From assembly GCA_963762635.1 (NCBI GenBank), contig CAVXLQ010000004.1:585474-649473 (forward strand): a stretch of 64,000 bases of DNA, read 5' to 3'. The notes beneath the pieces were generated by a model. The model saw nothing but the letters and a program-made list of their open reading frames with translations. It did not search any database and was not told where the DNA came from. A program made the translations under genes and the position numbers. The stretch's first letter is position 1. Each line of letters opens with the position of its first letter. Shown here piece after piece: positions 54,216 through 63,157 of this stretch. This stretch comes from Tenggerimyces sp963762635. GTDB taxonomy: Bacteria; Actinomycetota; Actinomycetes; Propionibacteriales; Actinopolymorphaceae.

Positions 54216-56027
54216 TTACTGAACGGTGGCGAGAACGTCGCGTACGAAGCGGTCCGCCACCCCGTCGGCGACCTTCACCGGCACGCTCGTGTCGTTCGGG
54301 TCCACCTCGGACTTCGCGCGCTCGACGAGCTTGTCGAGGCGAGCGGCCAGGCTCAGTACGGCTTGCTGGTCGGCCTCGCGATGCGCGCGGAGCAGGTCGA
54401 GGCTGGTCGCCAAGGCCTCGCCCCAGACCGTCATCGTCGCGAGCCATGGCCGCGTCTCGGTGGCGAACGCCGGCTCCAGGCCGCCCTTCAGGACGTCGGG
54501 CGCCGCGGCGAACGAGACGACGTGGCGTTCGAACGTCGCGATGCCAGCGTCGTCTTTCGCCATCCAGGCTGGCCAGAACGCCTCGATCGCGGCCGTCAGC
54601 TCAGGAGCGTCGATGCCGGTGATCGTCTCCAGCCAGTGCTGGGTGTCGCAGAACATCCTCAGCGCGGTGGAGACGTTCTCGTCGGCTTGCGCGTACTCGT
54701 CGAGCGAGTCCTGCCAGGACTGCCGCAGGTCGAACTTCTCCGGGTTCCAGACGTAGTCGGCGACGGAGTAGAGGCCGAGCTTGCTCGCTGCCGCTTGGTT
54801 CATCGGGTTGGCGACGACGCCAACGAGCCGCTCCGCAAGGTCGGGTTGACGGCCAGTGTACGGGGCGAGCGCGAGCCTTCCTCGTTGGTAGTCGTTGACC
54901 GGGTAGTTGTCCCAGAGCATCATCCGGTGCCCGAAGAGCTCGCCTGCCTTGGTGGCCTCGGCTGCTGTGATCTCGCGGGGGACGACCGCGGTACCGGTGA
55001 AGTGCACGATCACCTCCTGCTGGAGCTGATCGTGGAGTGCTTGTTTGTAAGGGGTTTCGTCGATGTCCCAGTACTCGGTGGCGACCATCTGCAGCGGCTC
55101 GACGTCGTCGTGCTTGGCCACGAACTCCTCGACCACGCGGTTGAGCAGGTGTGCCTGGGCCTGTCCGGCGGCGCCGCCACCGGTGCCGAAGCGCTCCTCG
55201 TCGTTGCCGCAGTTCCAGTCGGTGTAGCTGATGTCGTCGAGCGGGACGTTGAACGAGCGCACGCCGATCGCGTACATCTGCTCGAACTTCGCTACCAGGG
55301 CTGCGATGTCGCTGTCGCTGGAGTAGCAGACCGAGAGGCCCGGTGAGAGCGCGTACGTGAACGTGACGTGGTTGCTCTGTGCCTGAGCGACGAGTTCGGC
55401 GATCTGCGCGAGCTTGTCGTCGGGGTAGGCCTCGCGCCACCGTTCGCGCAGGTACGGGTCGTCCTTCGGCGAGTACTGGTACGTGTTCAGCTTGTGCGCG
55501 CCGTAGAACTCCAGCTGGTCCGCGCGGTCGGCGTCGGACCACGGGATGCCGTAGAAGCCCTCGATCACTCCGCGTACGGGAAGCTTCGGCCAGTCCCTGA
55601 TGGCGATGCTCGGGAGCCGGTCGGTGCCTTCGAGGAGCTGGCGGAACGTGTGGGCGGCGTAGAACGTACCCGTCGGATCGGCGCCGGCGAGGGCGACCAC
55701 GCTGCGATCGCCGGCTCGTCCGCTCGCGAGGACGTACCCCTCGGCGGGGAAATCCTCGGGCCCTTTGACGTTCAGGCGTTGGAGAATGCGTGCGGTGGTG
55801 GGGTTCTCCGCGGGGCCGCCGAGGTAGACGAGCAGATGCTCGTTCGGCACCACGTCGCGGGCGCGTACCTGCCTCACCTCGGCGCCGGCGTTGCGCAGCG
55901 CGGCCTCGAGGACGCGCTGCGCGGCGGGGTCGGTGCCGGGCCCGTTGATGACGGCGACGACGCTCGGAATCGGCGTGCTGGTTGCCGATTCGACGACTTC
56001 CTGGGGCGTCGGGCAGATCCTGCTCAC
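54216..56027 (-). CDS. GH84 beta-N-acetylglucosaminidase
   Basis: A 603-residue glycosidase of family GH84 (O-GlcNAcase/hyaluronidase-like). An N-terminal alpha/beta domain of about 135 residues comes before the catalytic barrel, which opens with RGVIEGFYGIPWS. The paired catalytic aspartates are in FNVPLDDISY. Further family markers are MLWDNYPVND and GVVANPMNQAAASKLG, and the C-terminal part is helical. No signal peptide is seen, so it likely acts inside the cell on imported GlcNAc conjugates. Its GTG start overlaps the SIS gene stop by four bases. Confidence 0.95.
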   Translation of the reverse strand: MSRICPTPQEVVESATSTPIPSVVAVINGPGTDPAAQRVLEAALRNAGAEVRQVRARDVVPNEHLLVYLGGPAENPTTARILQRLNVKGPEDFPAEGYVLASGRAGDRSVVALAGADPTGTFYAAHTFRQLLEGTDRLPSIAIRDWPKLPVRGVIEGFYGIPWSDADRADQLEFYGAHKLNTYQYSPKDDPYLRERWREAYPDDKLAQIAELVAQAQSNHVTFTYALSPGLSVCYSSDSDIAALVAKFEQMYAIGVRSFNVPLDDISYTDWNCGNDEERFGTGGGAAGQAQAHLLNRVVEEFVAKHDDVEPLQMVATEYWDIDETPYKQALHDQLQQEVIVHFTGTAVVPREITAAEATKAGELFGHRMMLWDNYPVNDYQRGRLALAPYTGRQPDLAERLVGVVANPMNQAAASKLGLYSVADYVWNPEKFDLRQSWQDSLDEYAQADENVSTALRMFCDTQHWLETITGIDAPELTAAIEAFWPAWMAKDDAGIATFERHVVSFAAAPDVLKGGLEPAFATETRPWLATMTVWGEALATSLDLLRAHREADQQAVLSLAARLDKLVERAKSEVDPNDTSVPVKVADGVADRFVRDVLATVQ

Positions 56028-56788
56028 GGCTCTCCCAGCCGGATGCGGTCGCCGTACCGGTCGACCAGAGCGGCGTTGTGACGGTCGCCTTCGGGGGTGT
56101 TCATGGAGACCATGACCGGCGGGGTCTCGCCGGCTTCGAGCAGGATGCCGCAGATCTCCGAGACGAGCATCTGCACGATCAGCGCGCTGGAGATCGTCGA
56201 CGTCGGCGCGGTCGCCCCGCCGGTCGGGAGCGGGAGGGTGGCGTCACCGTACGGGCCGCAGTTGTCGATGACGATGTCGGCGAGCTCGTACAGCTTCTTG
56301 CCGGACGCGTGCCGCGAGGTGATGTTGCTGCTGTGCTCGTGCGAGGTGATCGCGATGACCTGGTGGCCGCGTTGCTTGGCGAGGATGGCCATCTCGACGA
56401 TCGACCCGTTGCCGCCGGACTGGCTGGCGATCACGAAGACGTCGTTGGGGTGGATCTCGGCGAGATCGAGGATGCGCTTGGCGAGGTCGGGATCGCGTTC
56501 GACGAGCGGGTCGAGGATCTCCTCGGGCTCGGACTTGCCGTACATGACCAGGTCCTTGACCCACAGCTGGTGCGCGGGGACGAGGCCGCCGGCCCGTCCG
56601 GCGAGCTCGAGCGCGATGGCGCGGGAGTGGCCGGTGCCGAATGCCTGGATGATGCCGTCGTTCGCGAGCGCATGCGCGATCAGCTCGGCGGCCTGCCTGA
56701 TGTTGGCGGTCTGGGTCGCGATGACCTGGCTGACGACGCGTTGCGCCTGCTCGGCTGCTGCGGCGAGGTTCACCGACGGGTGGGACAA
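56024..56788 (-). CDS. SIS-domain sugar-phosphate isomerase-like protein (UPF0309-like)
   Basis: A 254-residue SIS protein. The sugar-phosphate sites are seen in IQAFGTGHSRAIALELAG and VIASQSGGNGSIVEMA, with ITSHEHSSNITSRHASG after them. The start is a TTG at 56788 with a strong AAGGAGG six bases upstream; no better start exists in frame. It leads the operon with GH84 and the glycosidase-like gene. A deaminase/isomerase or etherase role on amino-sugar phosphates is likely. Confidence 0.88.
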   Translation of the reverse strand: MSHPSVNLAAAAEQAQRVVSQVIATQTANIRQAAELIAHALANDGIIQAFGTGHSRAIALELAGRAGGLVPAHQLWVKDLVMYGKSEPEEILDPLVERDPDLAKRILDLAEIHPNDVFVIASQSGGNGSIVEMAILAKQRGHQVIAITSHEHSSNITSRHASGKKLYELADIVIDNCGPYGDATLPLPTGGATAPTSTISSALIVQMLVSEICGILLEAGETPPVMVSMNTPEGDRHNAALVDRYGDRIRLGEP

Positions 56789-56833
56789 CGACGCCTCCTT
56801 GATGCGGGACCTCTTCGACGCTAGGGCCGGTGG

Positions 56834-56849
56834 CCTGGTGGTGACCAGG
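56834..56849. promoter_or_regulatory. Palindrome in the SIS operon promoter region
   Basis: CCTGGTGGTGACCAGG has perfect six-base arms and matches 11 of 16 bases of the DasR/NagR consensus. It lies 46 bases upstream of the SIS start codon, a fit place for repression of the amino sugar operon. Confidence 0.45.
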
Positions 56850-56937
56850 TCACGGGCGACCTCGAGGAGACCATTCGGCTGTGCGTCGGGTGTCCTGGGG
56901 TGTCGTGACCAGGGTCGATTCTGGCGGGGGAGGGCGC

Positions 56938-56953
56938 ACTGGTCTAGTCCTGT
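56938..56953. promoter_or_regulatory. dre-like operator (DasR/NagR type)
   Basis: ACTGGTCTAGTCCTGT matches 14 of 16 positions of ACTGGTCTAGACCAGT, the known operator of GntR-type amino sugar regulators. It is 150 bases upstream of the SIS gene and 18 bases upstream of udgB, between the two divergent genes. The GntR gene at 45016 is the likely reader. Confidence 0.6.
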
Positions 56954-56971
56954 TCGTCTTCGGCACAATCT

Positions 56972-57802
56972 GTGCTCGTGCTTCCTCACCCGGTGACCGG
57001 CGAGCTGTTCCCCTCGCCCGTGCCGCCTGGGACGGGCTGGCCGGACGACCCGGCTTCGGCGTCGACGCCTGTCGCCGAGTCGGCGGCGGCCGTTTCGTCG
57101 CTGGCTGCCGAGGCGTCCCTTCCATCCTTGGCGGCGTGTTCGTCGGTCTGCGCCGCCTGCCCGCGGCTGGTGTCGTGGCGCGAGTCCGTTGCGGCCGCGC
57201 GCCGCCGTTCGTTCGAGGGCGAGCCGTACTGGGGCCGGCCGATCGCCGGCTGGGGCTCTCCCACGCCTGGGCTGTTGCTCGTCGGCCTCGCGCCGGCGGC
57301 GCACGGCGGCAACCGTACGGGCCGCATCTTCACCGGAGACCGTTCCGGAGACTGGCTCTTCGCGGCGCTGCACCGGGCGGGCTTCGCCGCCCAGTCGACG
57401 AGCACCCACGCGGGAGACGGCCAGGCGCTGCTGAACGCCCGCATGGTCGCGGCCGTCCGCTGTGCGCCACCCGACAACAAGCCGCTGCCGGAGGAGCGCG
57501 ACACCTGCTTCCCTTGGCTGGCCCGCGAGGTCTCTTTGGTCGCCCCGTCCGTCCGCTGCGTGGTTGCGCTGGGCTCGTACGGCTGGGACGCCGCGTTGCG
57601 CGCCTTCCGCGCAGCCGGCTACGCGATCCCCAGGCCGAAACCCAAGTTCGGCCACGCCGCCGAAGCCGTCCTGACCGGCCCCTCGTCCGTCGTGCTGCTC
57701 GGGTCGTACCACCCCAGCCAACAAAACACCTTCACCGGCCGCCTCACCACCACCATGCTCGACGCCATCTTCACCCGAGCGCGCGAGCTCATCGACGGCT
57801 GA
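56972..57802 (+). CDS. Family 5 uracil-DNA glycosylase (UdgB)
   Basis: A 276-residue DNA repair enzyme that removes uracil and some other deaminated bases. Iron-sulfur cysteines are found in CSSVCAACPRL; the active-site segment is LAPAAHGGNRTGRIFTGDRS, which is the family 5 form lacking the polar catalytic residue of family 1. The late motif is LGSYHPSQQNTFTGRL. GTG at 56972 is followed by another in-frame GTG at 56978. It is the last host-like gene before the low-GC island. Confidence 0.92.
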   Translation: MLVLPHPVTGELFPSPVPPGTGWPDDPASASTPVAESAAAVSSLAAEASLPSLAACSSVCAACPRLVSWRESVAAARRRSFEGEPYWGRPIAGWGSPTPGLLLVGLAPAAHGGNRTGRIFTGDRSGDWLFAALHRAGFAAQSTSTHAGDGQALLNARMVAAVRCAPPDNKPLPEERDTCFPWLAREVSLVAPSVRCVVALGSYGWDAALRAFRAAGYAIPRPKPKFGHAAEAVLTGPSSVVLLGSYHPSQQNTFTGRLTTTMLDAIFTRARELIDG

Positions 57803-58233
57803 CCGAATCGGACGATGGACTCGCCACCGTGGTTCCACTGACGTGGCAGGTGGACGCGCCATGACAGCGGAGTACTGCTGAACGGGTGTGTAGCGAGCAT
57901 GGATCCACCTGCGCCAATGGTGTAGACGGCGCTTAAGGCTCTTGCCGCCCCGTAGGGGGACTCAGTTCGCTCCCTACGACCTTCAAAGCGCCAGACAAGA
58001 GCTCAACAATCATGCCATGGTCTAATCCACCCTGCGTGATGCGAGGAGACTTACGGGGGAGTGACGGGCGTTCCGCGCTAGCGGCCAAAGCATCAGGCAC
58101 TGGGCCGGCACGAGTAGCCAGATCGGTCCCGCGACTGCGCGGACGCGACCAAGAACGCCTGAGTAAACATTCGTACTTAGACAAATACGCTTGCAGTTCT
58201 TCTCTCCGAAATCGCAAGCGGGGGAGGATAGTT
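57803..58233. other. Gene-free spacer at the left edge of the island
   Basis: No reading frame with an RBS or conserved protein is seen in these 431 bases. A small inverted repeat (GTAGGG with CCCTAC, around 57953-57978) is present. Base composition falls from host-like to lower GC along the stretch, so the island junction should lie here. No tRNA or integrase was found. Confidence 0.6.
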
Positions 58234-59737
58234 GTGGGACTGGCTGTGGGCATAGACCTCGGCACAACCTACTCCGCCATCGCGGCAGTTGGACGGAACG
58301 GCAAACCAGAAATCCTACCAAACCGACATGGTGAGCGGATCACTCCTTCTGTTGTGTTCTTCGACGCTGACGTCGCGAGGGTCGGCACGGTGGCGAAGCA
58401 CGCGGCTATCACGGCCCCACTCGACGTCGTAGAGTTTGTGAAACGCCATATGGGAAACCCAGACTGGCGCTTCGAAACTACCGATGGTGAATCATTCACG
58501 GCTGAAGCAGTATCGGCGATCATCCTCAAGCGGCTGAAAGAAGATGCCGAGCTGCGGTTCGGCCAGGGAAAGATCATTGATGCGGTTATTACCGTGCCGG
58601 CGTTCTTCGACGACGCCCGGCGGCGCGCAACAAATGCCGGCCAGATAGCGGGTCTCAACGTCCTCCGTGTCCTCAACGAACCCACCCGCAGCCTTGGCGG
58701 TTGGCCTAGATCTCGCATCGCGCGGCACGATCATGGTATACGACCTAGGTGGCGGAACGTTCGACGTTACGATCATGAAGGTCGGCGACGGAGTATTTGA
58801 TGTACTCAGTACGGATGGTCTGCACGAGCTCGGTGGCGTTGACTGGGACAACCGCCTCATGCAGTGGCTCAATGACGAGTTCCGACGGGCGGGCGGCCCT
58901 GATCTTACGGATGCCTTCGAATCCGACGCCGATCTACGCGAGAAGGCGGAGGCTGCGAAGAGGAACCTGAGCCAGGCACATTCGACTCGCGTTGCGCTAA
59001 GCCACGGTAGCTTTGACAGGGTCATCACAATTACTCGTGACACGTTCGAGGCGATCACGAGCGATCTACTCAATCAGTCACGCGATCAGACGCTGTCCGT
59101 GATGGAAGAGCTCGACTTGAGCGCCGGAGACATCGACCATGTCTTGCTCGTCGGCGGATCGACTCGCATGCCGATGGTTGTCAAGATGCTTGAGAAGATC
59201 ACTGGAAAACCGCCGATTCGTCCTGGCAATCCGGACGAGCTAGTTGCCCTAGGTGCGGCCGTCCAAGCAAGCCTTGAAAGCAGTGGGGACCTCGTCTCGC
59301 CTCCTCTTGTGGTCCTTGATGTCACGTCACAGGGACTCGGTACGATCGCGCTAGATGAAGACAACGTCCCGCGGAATATCGTGATCATCCCGCGCAACAC
59401 CAAGGTCCCCGCCAGACAGAGCGAGCTCCTCAGGACCGTTGTCGATGGCCAAGTGTCGATCCGTGTGGAAGTAACACAAGGCGATGACGAGGATCCAGCC
59501 TACGTTCGGCATGTCACCAAGGACGGAGGCCAGTTGTTCTTCATCCCGCCGTATCCTGCCGGAGCGCCGATCGGGGTTACCTTCTACTACAACATCGAAC
59601 AGAATATTCAGGTAGAGGTCACAGACCTGAGTGTGAATCGGTCCCTCGGAACGTTTGAGGTTGAGAATGTGGCGAATCTCAGCGACGACGAGGTAGCGGT
59701 TGCCCGATCGAAGAATAGGGATCTAGAGGTGAACTAA
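58234..59737 (+). pseudogene. Hsp70 family protein (accessory), one frameshift
   Basis: An Hsp70-type ATPase of about 501 residues. Phosphate 1 loop: VGIDLGTTYSAIA; phosphate 2 and connect motifs: VYDLGGGTFDVTI and LLVGGSTRMPMV. The C-terminal beta substrate domain is present but the helical lid is absent, so it is shorter than DnaK. At 58684-58690 the frame moves by one base inside the NEPT-AAALA motif; family consensus fits loss of two bases (GC) better than gain of one. GTG at 58234 has GGGAGGA upstream. It differs from a housekeeping DnaK by length, low GC and context with a J-like/TPR gene. Confidence 0.85.
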
Positions 59738-59740
59738 GTC

Positions 59741-60817
59741 ATGACGATGACTGCGGAGTATGTCGACCATTACCACGTCTCGGGATCGCGTCGACGGCCG
59801 ACGAAGCTGTTATCGCGACCGCAATCCGGAGAAACGCCGCATGTGGACCAAGCGGGCGGCTCAGTCTGATCCGATCAAACGAGCTCAGGCCGAAGAGTTG
59901 ATCCGCGAGATAGCTGAGGCCGAGCGCGTCCTGCTTGATCCAGTGAAGCGTCGTCATTTCGACTCAACGCCCAGGCCAAGCCAAGTGGCCGAAGCCGTCG
60001 ATAGTCCGCCGGGGAAGCGCGACTGGCTGCCGATAGCAAAGAAGTACTTCGGGCAAGGAAATGCCGCGGCCGCGTTCTATGCGGCGCGCGAGGCCATTGC
60101 GTACGATGGAGCAAATCATGAGGCATGGGCAATTCGCGCAAACTCGTCGTTTGTGATGGGAAACTATCGCGACGCGGGTTCGAATTCCGTGAAGTAATCG
60201 AGGTAAACTGCACAATCCGGAGTACCACTTTGACTACGCAGAGGCGTTTCTCGCGCTCGGAAGCTGGGGCGAGGCCTTGAGCGAATATGAGTTTGCGCTG
60301 CGCCTTGCTCCCGACGAGCCTCTCTACAAGACGGCAATTGCAAACGTCTATCTGATCCAAGGGATGGCCGAGAAGGCGTTGGATATCATGGAGGCCGTAG
60401 TCAAGCAGCATCCACTCGTTGCTGTGTTCCAGTACTACCTCGCACTCGCGCTGCAAGCGGTGAATCTCACTAAGTGGCCACGGCTGCTGATGGCGGCGAC
60501 ATCATCACATCGCCTGCCCAGATCGACATTACTCGGCGAATGTCAGGACGTGCCCTTAACTGACATTTGAGGACGGACCGCTACGGAGGTCGCTGAAGGA
60601 GAATCTTGAGGTCGCCGACCATGCCGCAACGACGAGATTCTTCCATTCGAGCGTTGGCGGCTGGGGTATCGCGTTGTTTGTCAGTGCTGCTGATTGCCGC
60701 AAATCCAGCAGCATTACTCCTTTCCGTGTTGATTTTGGGTCTCTACATTGGCACCCACCACATGGCGACCTGGAAGCACAGCGCAAACGCTTTGACATCG
60801 CTAGTCGGGGCATCTAG
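59741..60817 (+). pseudogene. J-like/TPR protein, broken by about six frameshifts
   Basis: Following the coding signal through frames gives MTMTAEYVDHYHV, then GIASTADEAVIATAIR, then KRRMWTKRAAQ and AEAERVLLDPVKRRHFD, which has the shape of a J-like domain lacking the HPD motif. TPR-type helices follow: WLPIAKKYFGQGNAAAAFYA, AEAFLALGSWGEALSEYEFA and GMAEKALDIMEAVVKQHP. The tail reads EDGPLRRSLKENLEVADHA to a TAG at 60815. Frame changes near 59779, 59823, 60180, 60209, 60480 and 60560 are each explained by one missing base. It starts three bases after the Hsp70 stop and is its probable co-chaperone. Confidence 0.65.
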
Positions 60818-60924
60818 TGCTGAAGGAACCGCCGCCATGAGATGTGGTCAGTGGCATGCTGGATCCGGGCGTTGCCAACGGCATTCTGCAGGCTAGCAAC
60901 CTTTTCTGCTACAAGGAGTTAGTG

Positions 60925-61107
60925 ATGGCACGATCAGTCCTGCATTGCCCAGAGTGTGAGCGGCAACTGTATGCCGATCAGGAGGATTACCAGCCAAAGG
61001 GAACGTGGGTCGTCTTTGTCTGCCGCAATGGAACCTGCGACAGCGTTAAGCGCGGTTTCCCCTACAAAGAGAAGATCTTCGAGGCGACGACGGCTATTGG
61101 CGGTTAG
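60925..61107 (+). CDS. Small zinc-ribbon protein
   Basis: A 60-residue protein with two cysteine pairs, LHCPECERQ and CRNGTCDS, spaced as in a zinc ribbon. AAGGAG sits six bases before the ATG, a much better start than an in-frame GTG further upstream. No named family is recognised. It follows the J-like/TPR gene by about 107 bases and precedes the TIR gene by 260 bases in which no gene is seen. Confidence 0.7.
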   Translation: MARSVLHCPECERQLYADQEDYQPKGTWVVFVCRNGTCDSVKRGFPYKEKIFEATTAIGG

Positions 61108-61367
61108 TCCGAGTTGTCCATACGGAGTAGCGTTTTCGGCGTGTCGCATCGGCGATCACGCTCCCCTCGAGATTCCGGTGCGCGGTCGTCCCCGAGGTGT
61201 TGCATTCTAACCGCCAGTAGGCGCGATTTCTCCATCGCCGCCGGCGTCCCCCGGGTAGCGCAACTCATATTTCGCGCTATCAGGCTAGGATTTGACTCGC
61301 AGAGCCCCTCTTCATTGGCTACTTTGCGAAAATCCATGTGGGAAACTCCGAATAGTGGGAGGATGGC

Positions 61368-62108
61368 ATGCCTAGTCGAGACGTCTTCATTTGTCATGCA
61401 GACGCGACAGATAGCTATGTGACCCCACTGGAGGCGGAGCTAAACTGGGTGGGTGTAAGTTGCTGGGTTGACAAGGGTCAGATACGTCCGGGAGACAGCA
61501 TAGTTCGAAAAATCAACACTGGACTTTCACTATGTCGCTATTCGTTGGTCCTCATGACCGAGAGGTTCTTAACGCGCAACTGGACAAGAAAGGAACTCGA
61601 CTCGGCTATAGCTCGAGAAACGCGCACCGGTGACGTGCATGTCATCCCGATCCTGTGCGCGGACGTACAGGTGTGCCTGGATCGGTATCCCCTATTAGAG
61701 GACAAAAGCTATCTCGTTTGGACGGATGGAGTGGGCGTGATTGCGCAAAAGGTAGGCGCCCTGTTCTCCAGGGTTCCAAATGCCGATTGGCATTGCGATC
61801 ATCCAGAGGAATATGTTGGTCAGGTGTGGGTGCGGGTCATGCCGGCAGTCAAGAACCTCCACACGGAACATATGATCACATTGCGTTGGGGGCCATACGT
61901 CAGGCGGCATCTATTTGTTCCAACTGCGGCTCACCCCATATCGCTGGTGCACCACAAGGTGGCCGCCGATGCAGTTACGTTGAACATATCAATTCTTCCG
62001 CCAGCCGTAGTTACGTTTGGCCAGGGGCGGGCACCAGATACCACATACGTAAATGTCGACGAAGGATGGACGCGAGGCCGTGGTGAGAGCGACCGCGTGC
62101 GAGAGTGA
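61368..62108 (+). CDS. TIR-domain protein (ThsB-like)
   Basis: A 246-residue protein whose first 140 residues form a TIR domain: RDVFICHADATD, GVSCWVDKGQIRPGDSI, YSLVLMTERFLTRNW, and the catalytic-type glutamate E76 in WTRKELDSAI, then HVIPILCADV. TIR proteins of this kind hydrolyse NAD+ and, in Thoeris, make a signal molecule on infection. The C-terminal part is beta-rich. RBS GGGAGG lies five bases before the ATG. A frame change near 62085-62100 would extend it with RVSVTFTSGQRL and following residues to a TGA at 62270, a more convincing end than the present one. It converges on the macro-domain gene. Confidence 0.85.
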   Translation: MPSRDVFICHADATDSYVTPLEAELNWVGVSCWVDKGQIRPGDSIVRKINTGLSLCRYSLVLMTERFLTRNWTRKELDSAIARETRTGDVHVIPILCADVQVCLDRYPLLEDKSYLVWTDGVGVIAQKVGALFSRVPNADWHCDHPEEYVGQVWVRVMPAVKNLHTEHMITLRWGPYVRRHLFVPTAAHPISLVHHKVAADAVTLNISILPPAVVTFGQGRAPDTTYVNVDEGWTRGRGESDRVRE

Positions 62109-62335
62109 GCGTCACATTCACCTCTGGGCAGCGGCTCCCATCGGTCAGTTCGAATATGGTTTCACCACGACGGGTGAGGATTGGCGAGCCTGTGTGCGAC
62201 TCCTCCATTATTCCCGTGCAAGCAGTGTCGCGATACGAGCTCAGAACTGTGTGTACGGACAGGAACCATTGAGGTAGGGCTCAATCGAGAGGTGGAGTCA
62301 AGATGCCTTTAGTGATACTAGGAATGCCTGGATCT

Positions 62336-63157
62336 CTAGACGGTCGAGCCGATCGTATCGATGGGCGCCACCACGATCTTGAGTTCGTCACACACCCGCT
62401 CGCGGCGGCAAGCGAACATGAAGGACATGATGGTGAGCCGTATCGAGTCATGGACGGGCAGAATCTGCGACAGCCTGGCGAGTCCACCGCCCAGTACCGG
62501 GACGGCGACGGTTCCGCCATTGGCATGGATGGCTACTTCTCTCCAGAGTTGATCAAGGCTTCGCCACATGTTCTCGATCGAGCTTCGAGCGACGTTCTCG
62601 CTATCCATCTCCGAATAGGCGACGCAGAAGAAGCAGCGCGCGGCTTGTTTCAAGACAGCAACGGTTCCAACTGGAAAGATTTTCGTCTTCCCAGGCTTCG
62701 TGATCATTCCGGCTGGCGATTTGCCGTCGAGCGCTTCGTCTAGCTCCGCATTGAGCCGCCCAAAGTCACCCCCGTAGAGCTTGTCGACGAACTGGCCCTG
62801 CAGACTCGCCCGAGCGATGATCTGCGGCGGCTCGGTGTCGAACGTCGTCTGCATGCCGATCACAAGGTGATCCGCGGCTTGCTCGAGCATGTCGCCCCTG
62901 ACCACACTGATCTTCACGTTCGGCGCCTCATACTGCTGCTCGATCGGCCGAGGCCACGATCGGGCGCCTGCATAGGTTAGCGCGACAGCGACCGTCGCGA
63001 TGACCAACCAGGTCCCATTGCCATCGGCCATCTCCGGGAAGAATACGTCATAGAGCCCAGCGAGAAGTGCGATGAGGCCAATCGCAGACAGGGCATGAAT
63101 GAAGAAGTTTCTCCAGAATCGCTGACGCCGCAGATCATGAAGGAGTGCCTGCCTCAT
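62336..63157 (-). CDS. Two-helix membrane protein with ThsA-type macro domain (type II Thoeris effector-like)
   Basis: A 273-residue protein. Two membrane helices lie near residues 19-38 and 49-66, followed by a macro-like domain: VKISVVRGDMLEQAADHLVI, FDTEPPQIIARASLQGQF, KTKIFPVGTVAVL and VAVPVLGGGLARLSQ. This TM-TM-macro layout (DUF6430/ThsA macro) is that of the effector of type II Thoeris, where the macro domain binds the TIR-made nucleotide signal. The ATG at 63157 was chosen because its ATGA overlaps the stop of a coupled upstream frame; an in-frame GTG at 63235 adds 26 residues read through that gene. Confidence 0.8.
   Translation of the reverse strand: MRQALLHDLRRQRFWRNFFIHALSAIGLIALLAGLYDVFFPEMADGNGTWLVIATVAVALTYAGARSWPRPIEQQYEAPNVKISVVRGDMLEQAADHLVIGMQTTFDTEPPQIIARASLQGQFVDKLYGGDFGRLNAELDEALDGKSPAGMITKPGKTKIFPVGTVAVLKQAARCFFCVAYSEMDSENVARSSIENMWRSLDQLWREVAIHANGGTVAVPVLGGGLARLSQILPVHDSIRLTIMSFMFACRRERVCDELKIVVAPIDTIGSTV

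Noticed and set aside
58234..59737. Housekeeping dnaK
   Set aside because: Too short, no lid domain, low GC, and not next to grpE/dnaJ/hspR.
60606..60896. A 96-codon frame after the J-like/TPR gene
   Set aside because: The overlapping frame ending at 60817 fits the TPR protein tail better; this one starts without an RBS.
62053..62277. Separate 74-codon gene after the TIR gene
   Set aside because: No RBS, and another frame through the same bases gives a better continuation of the TIR protein.
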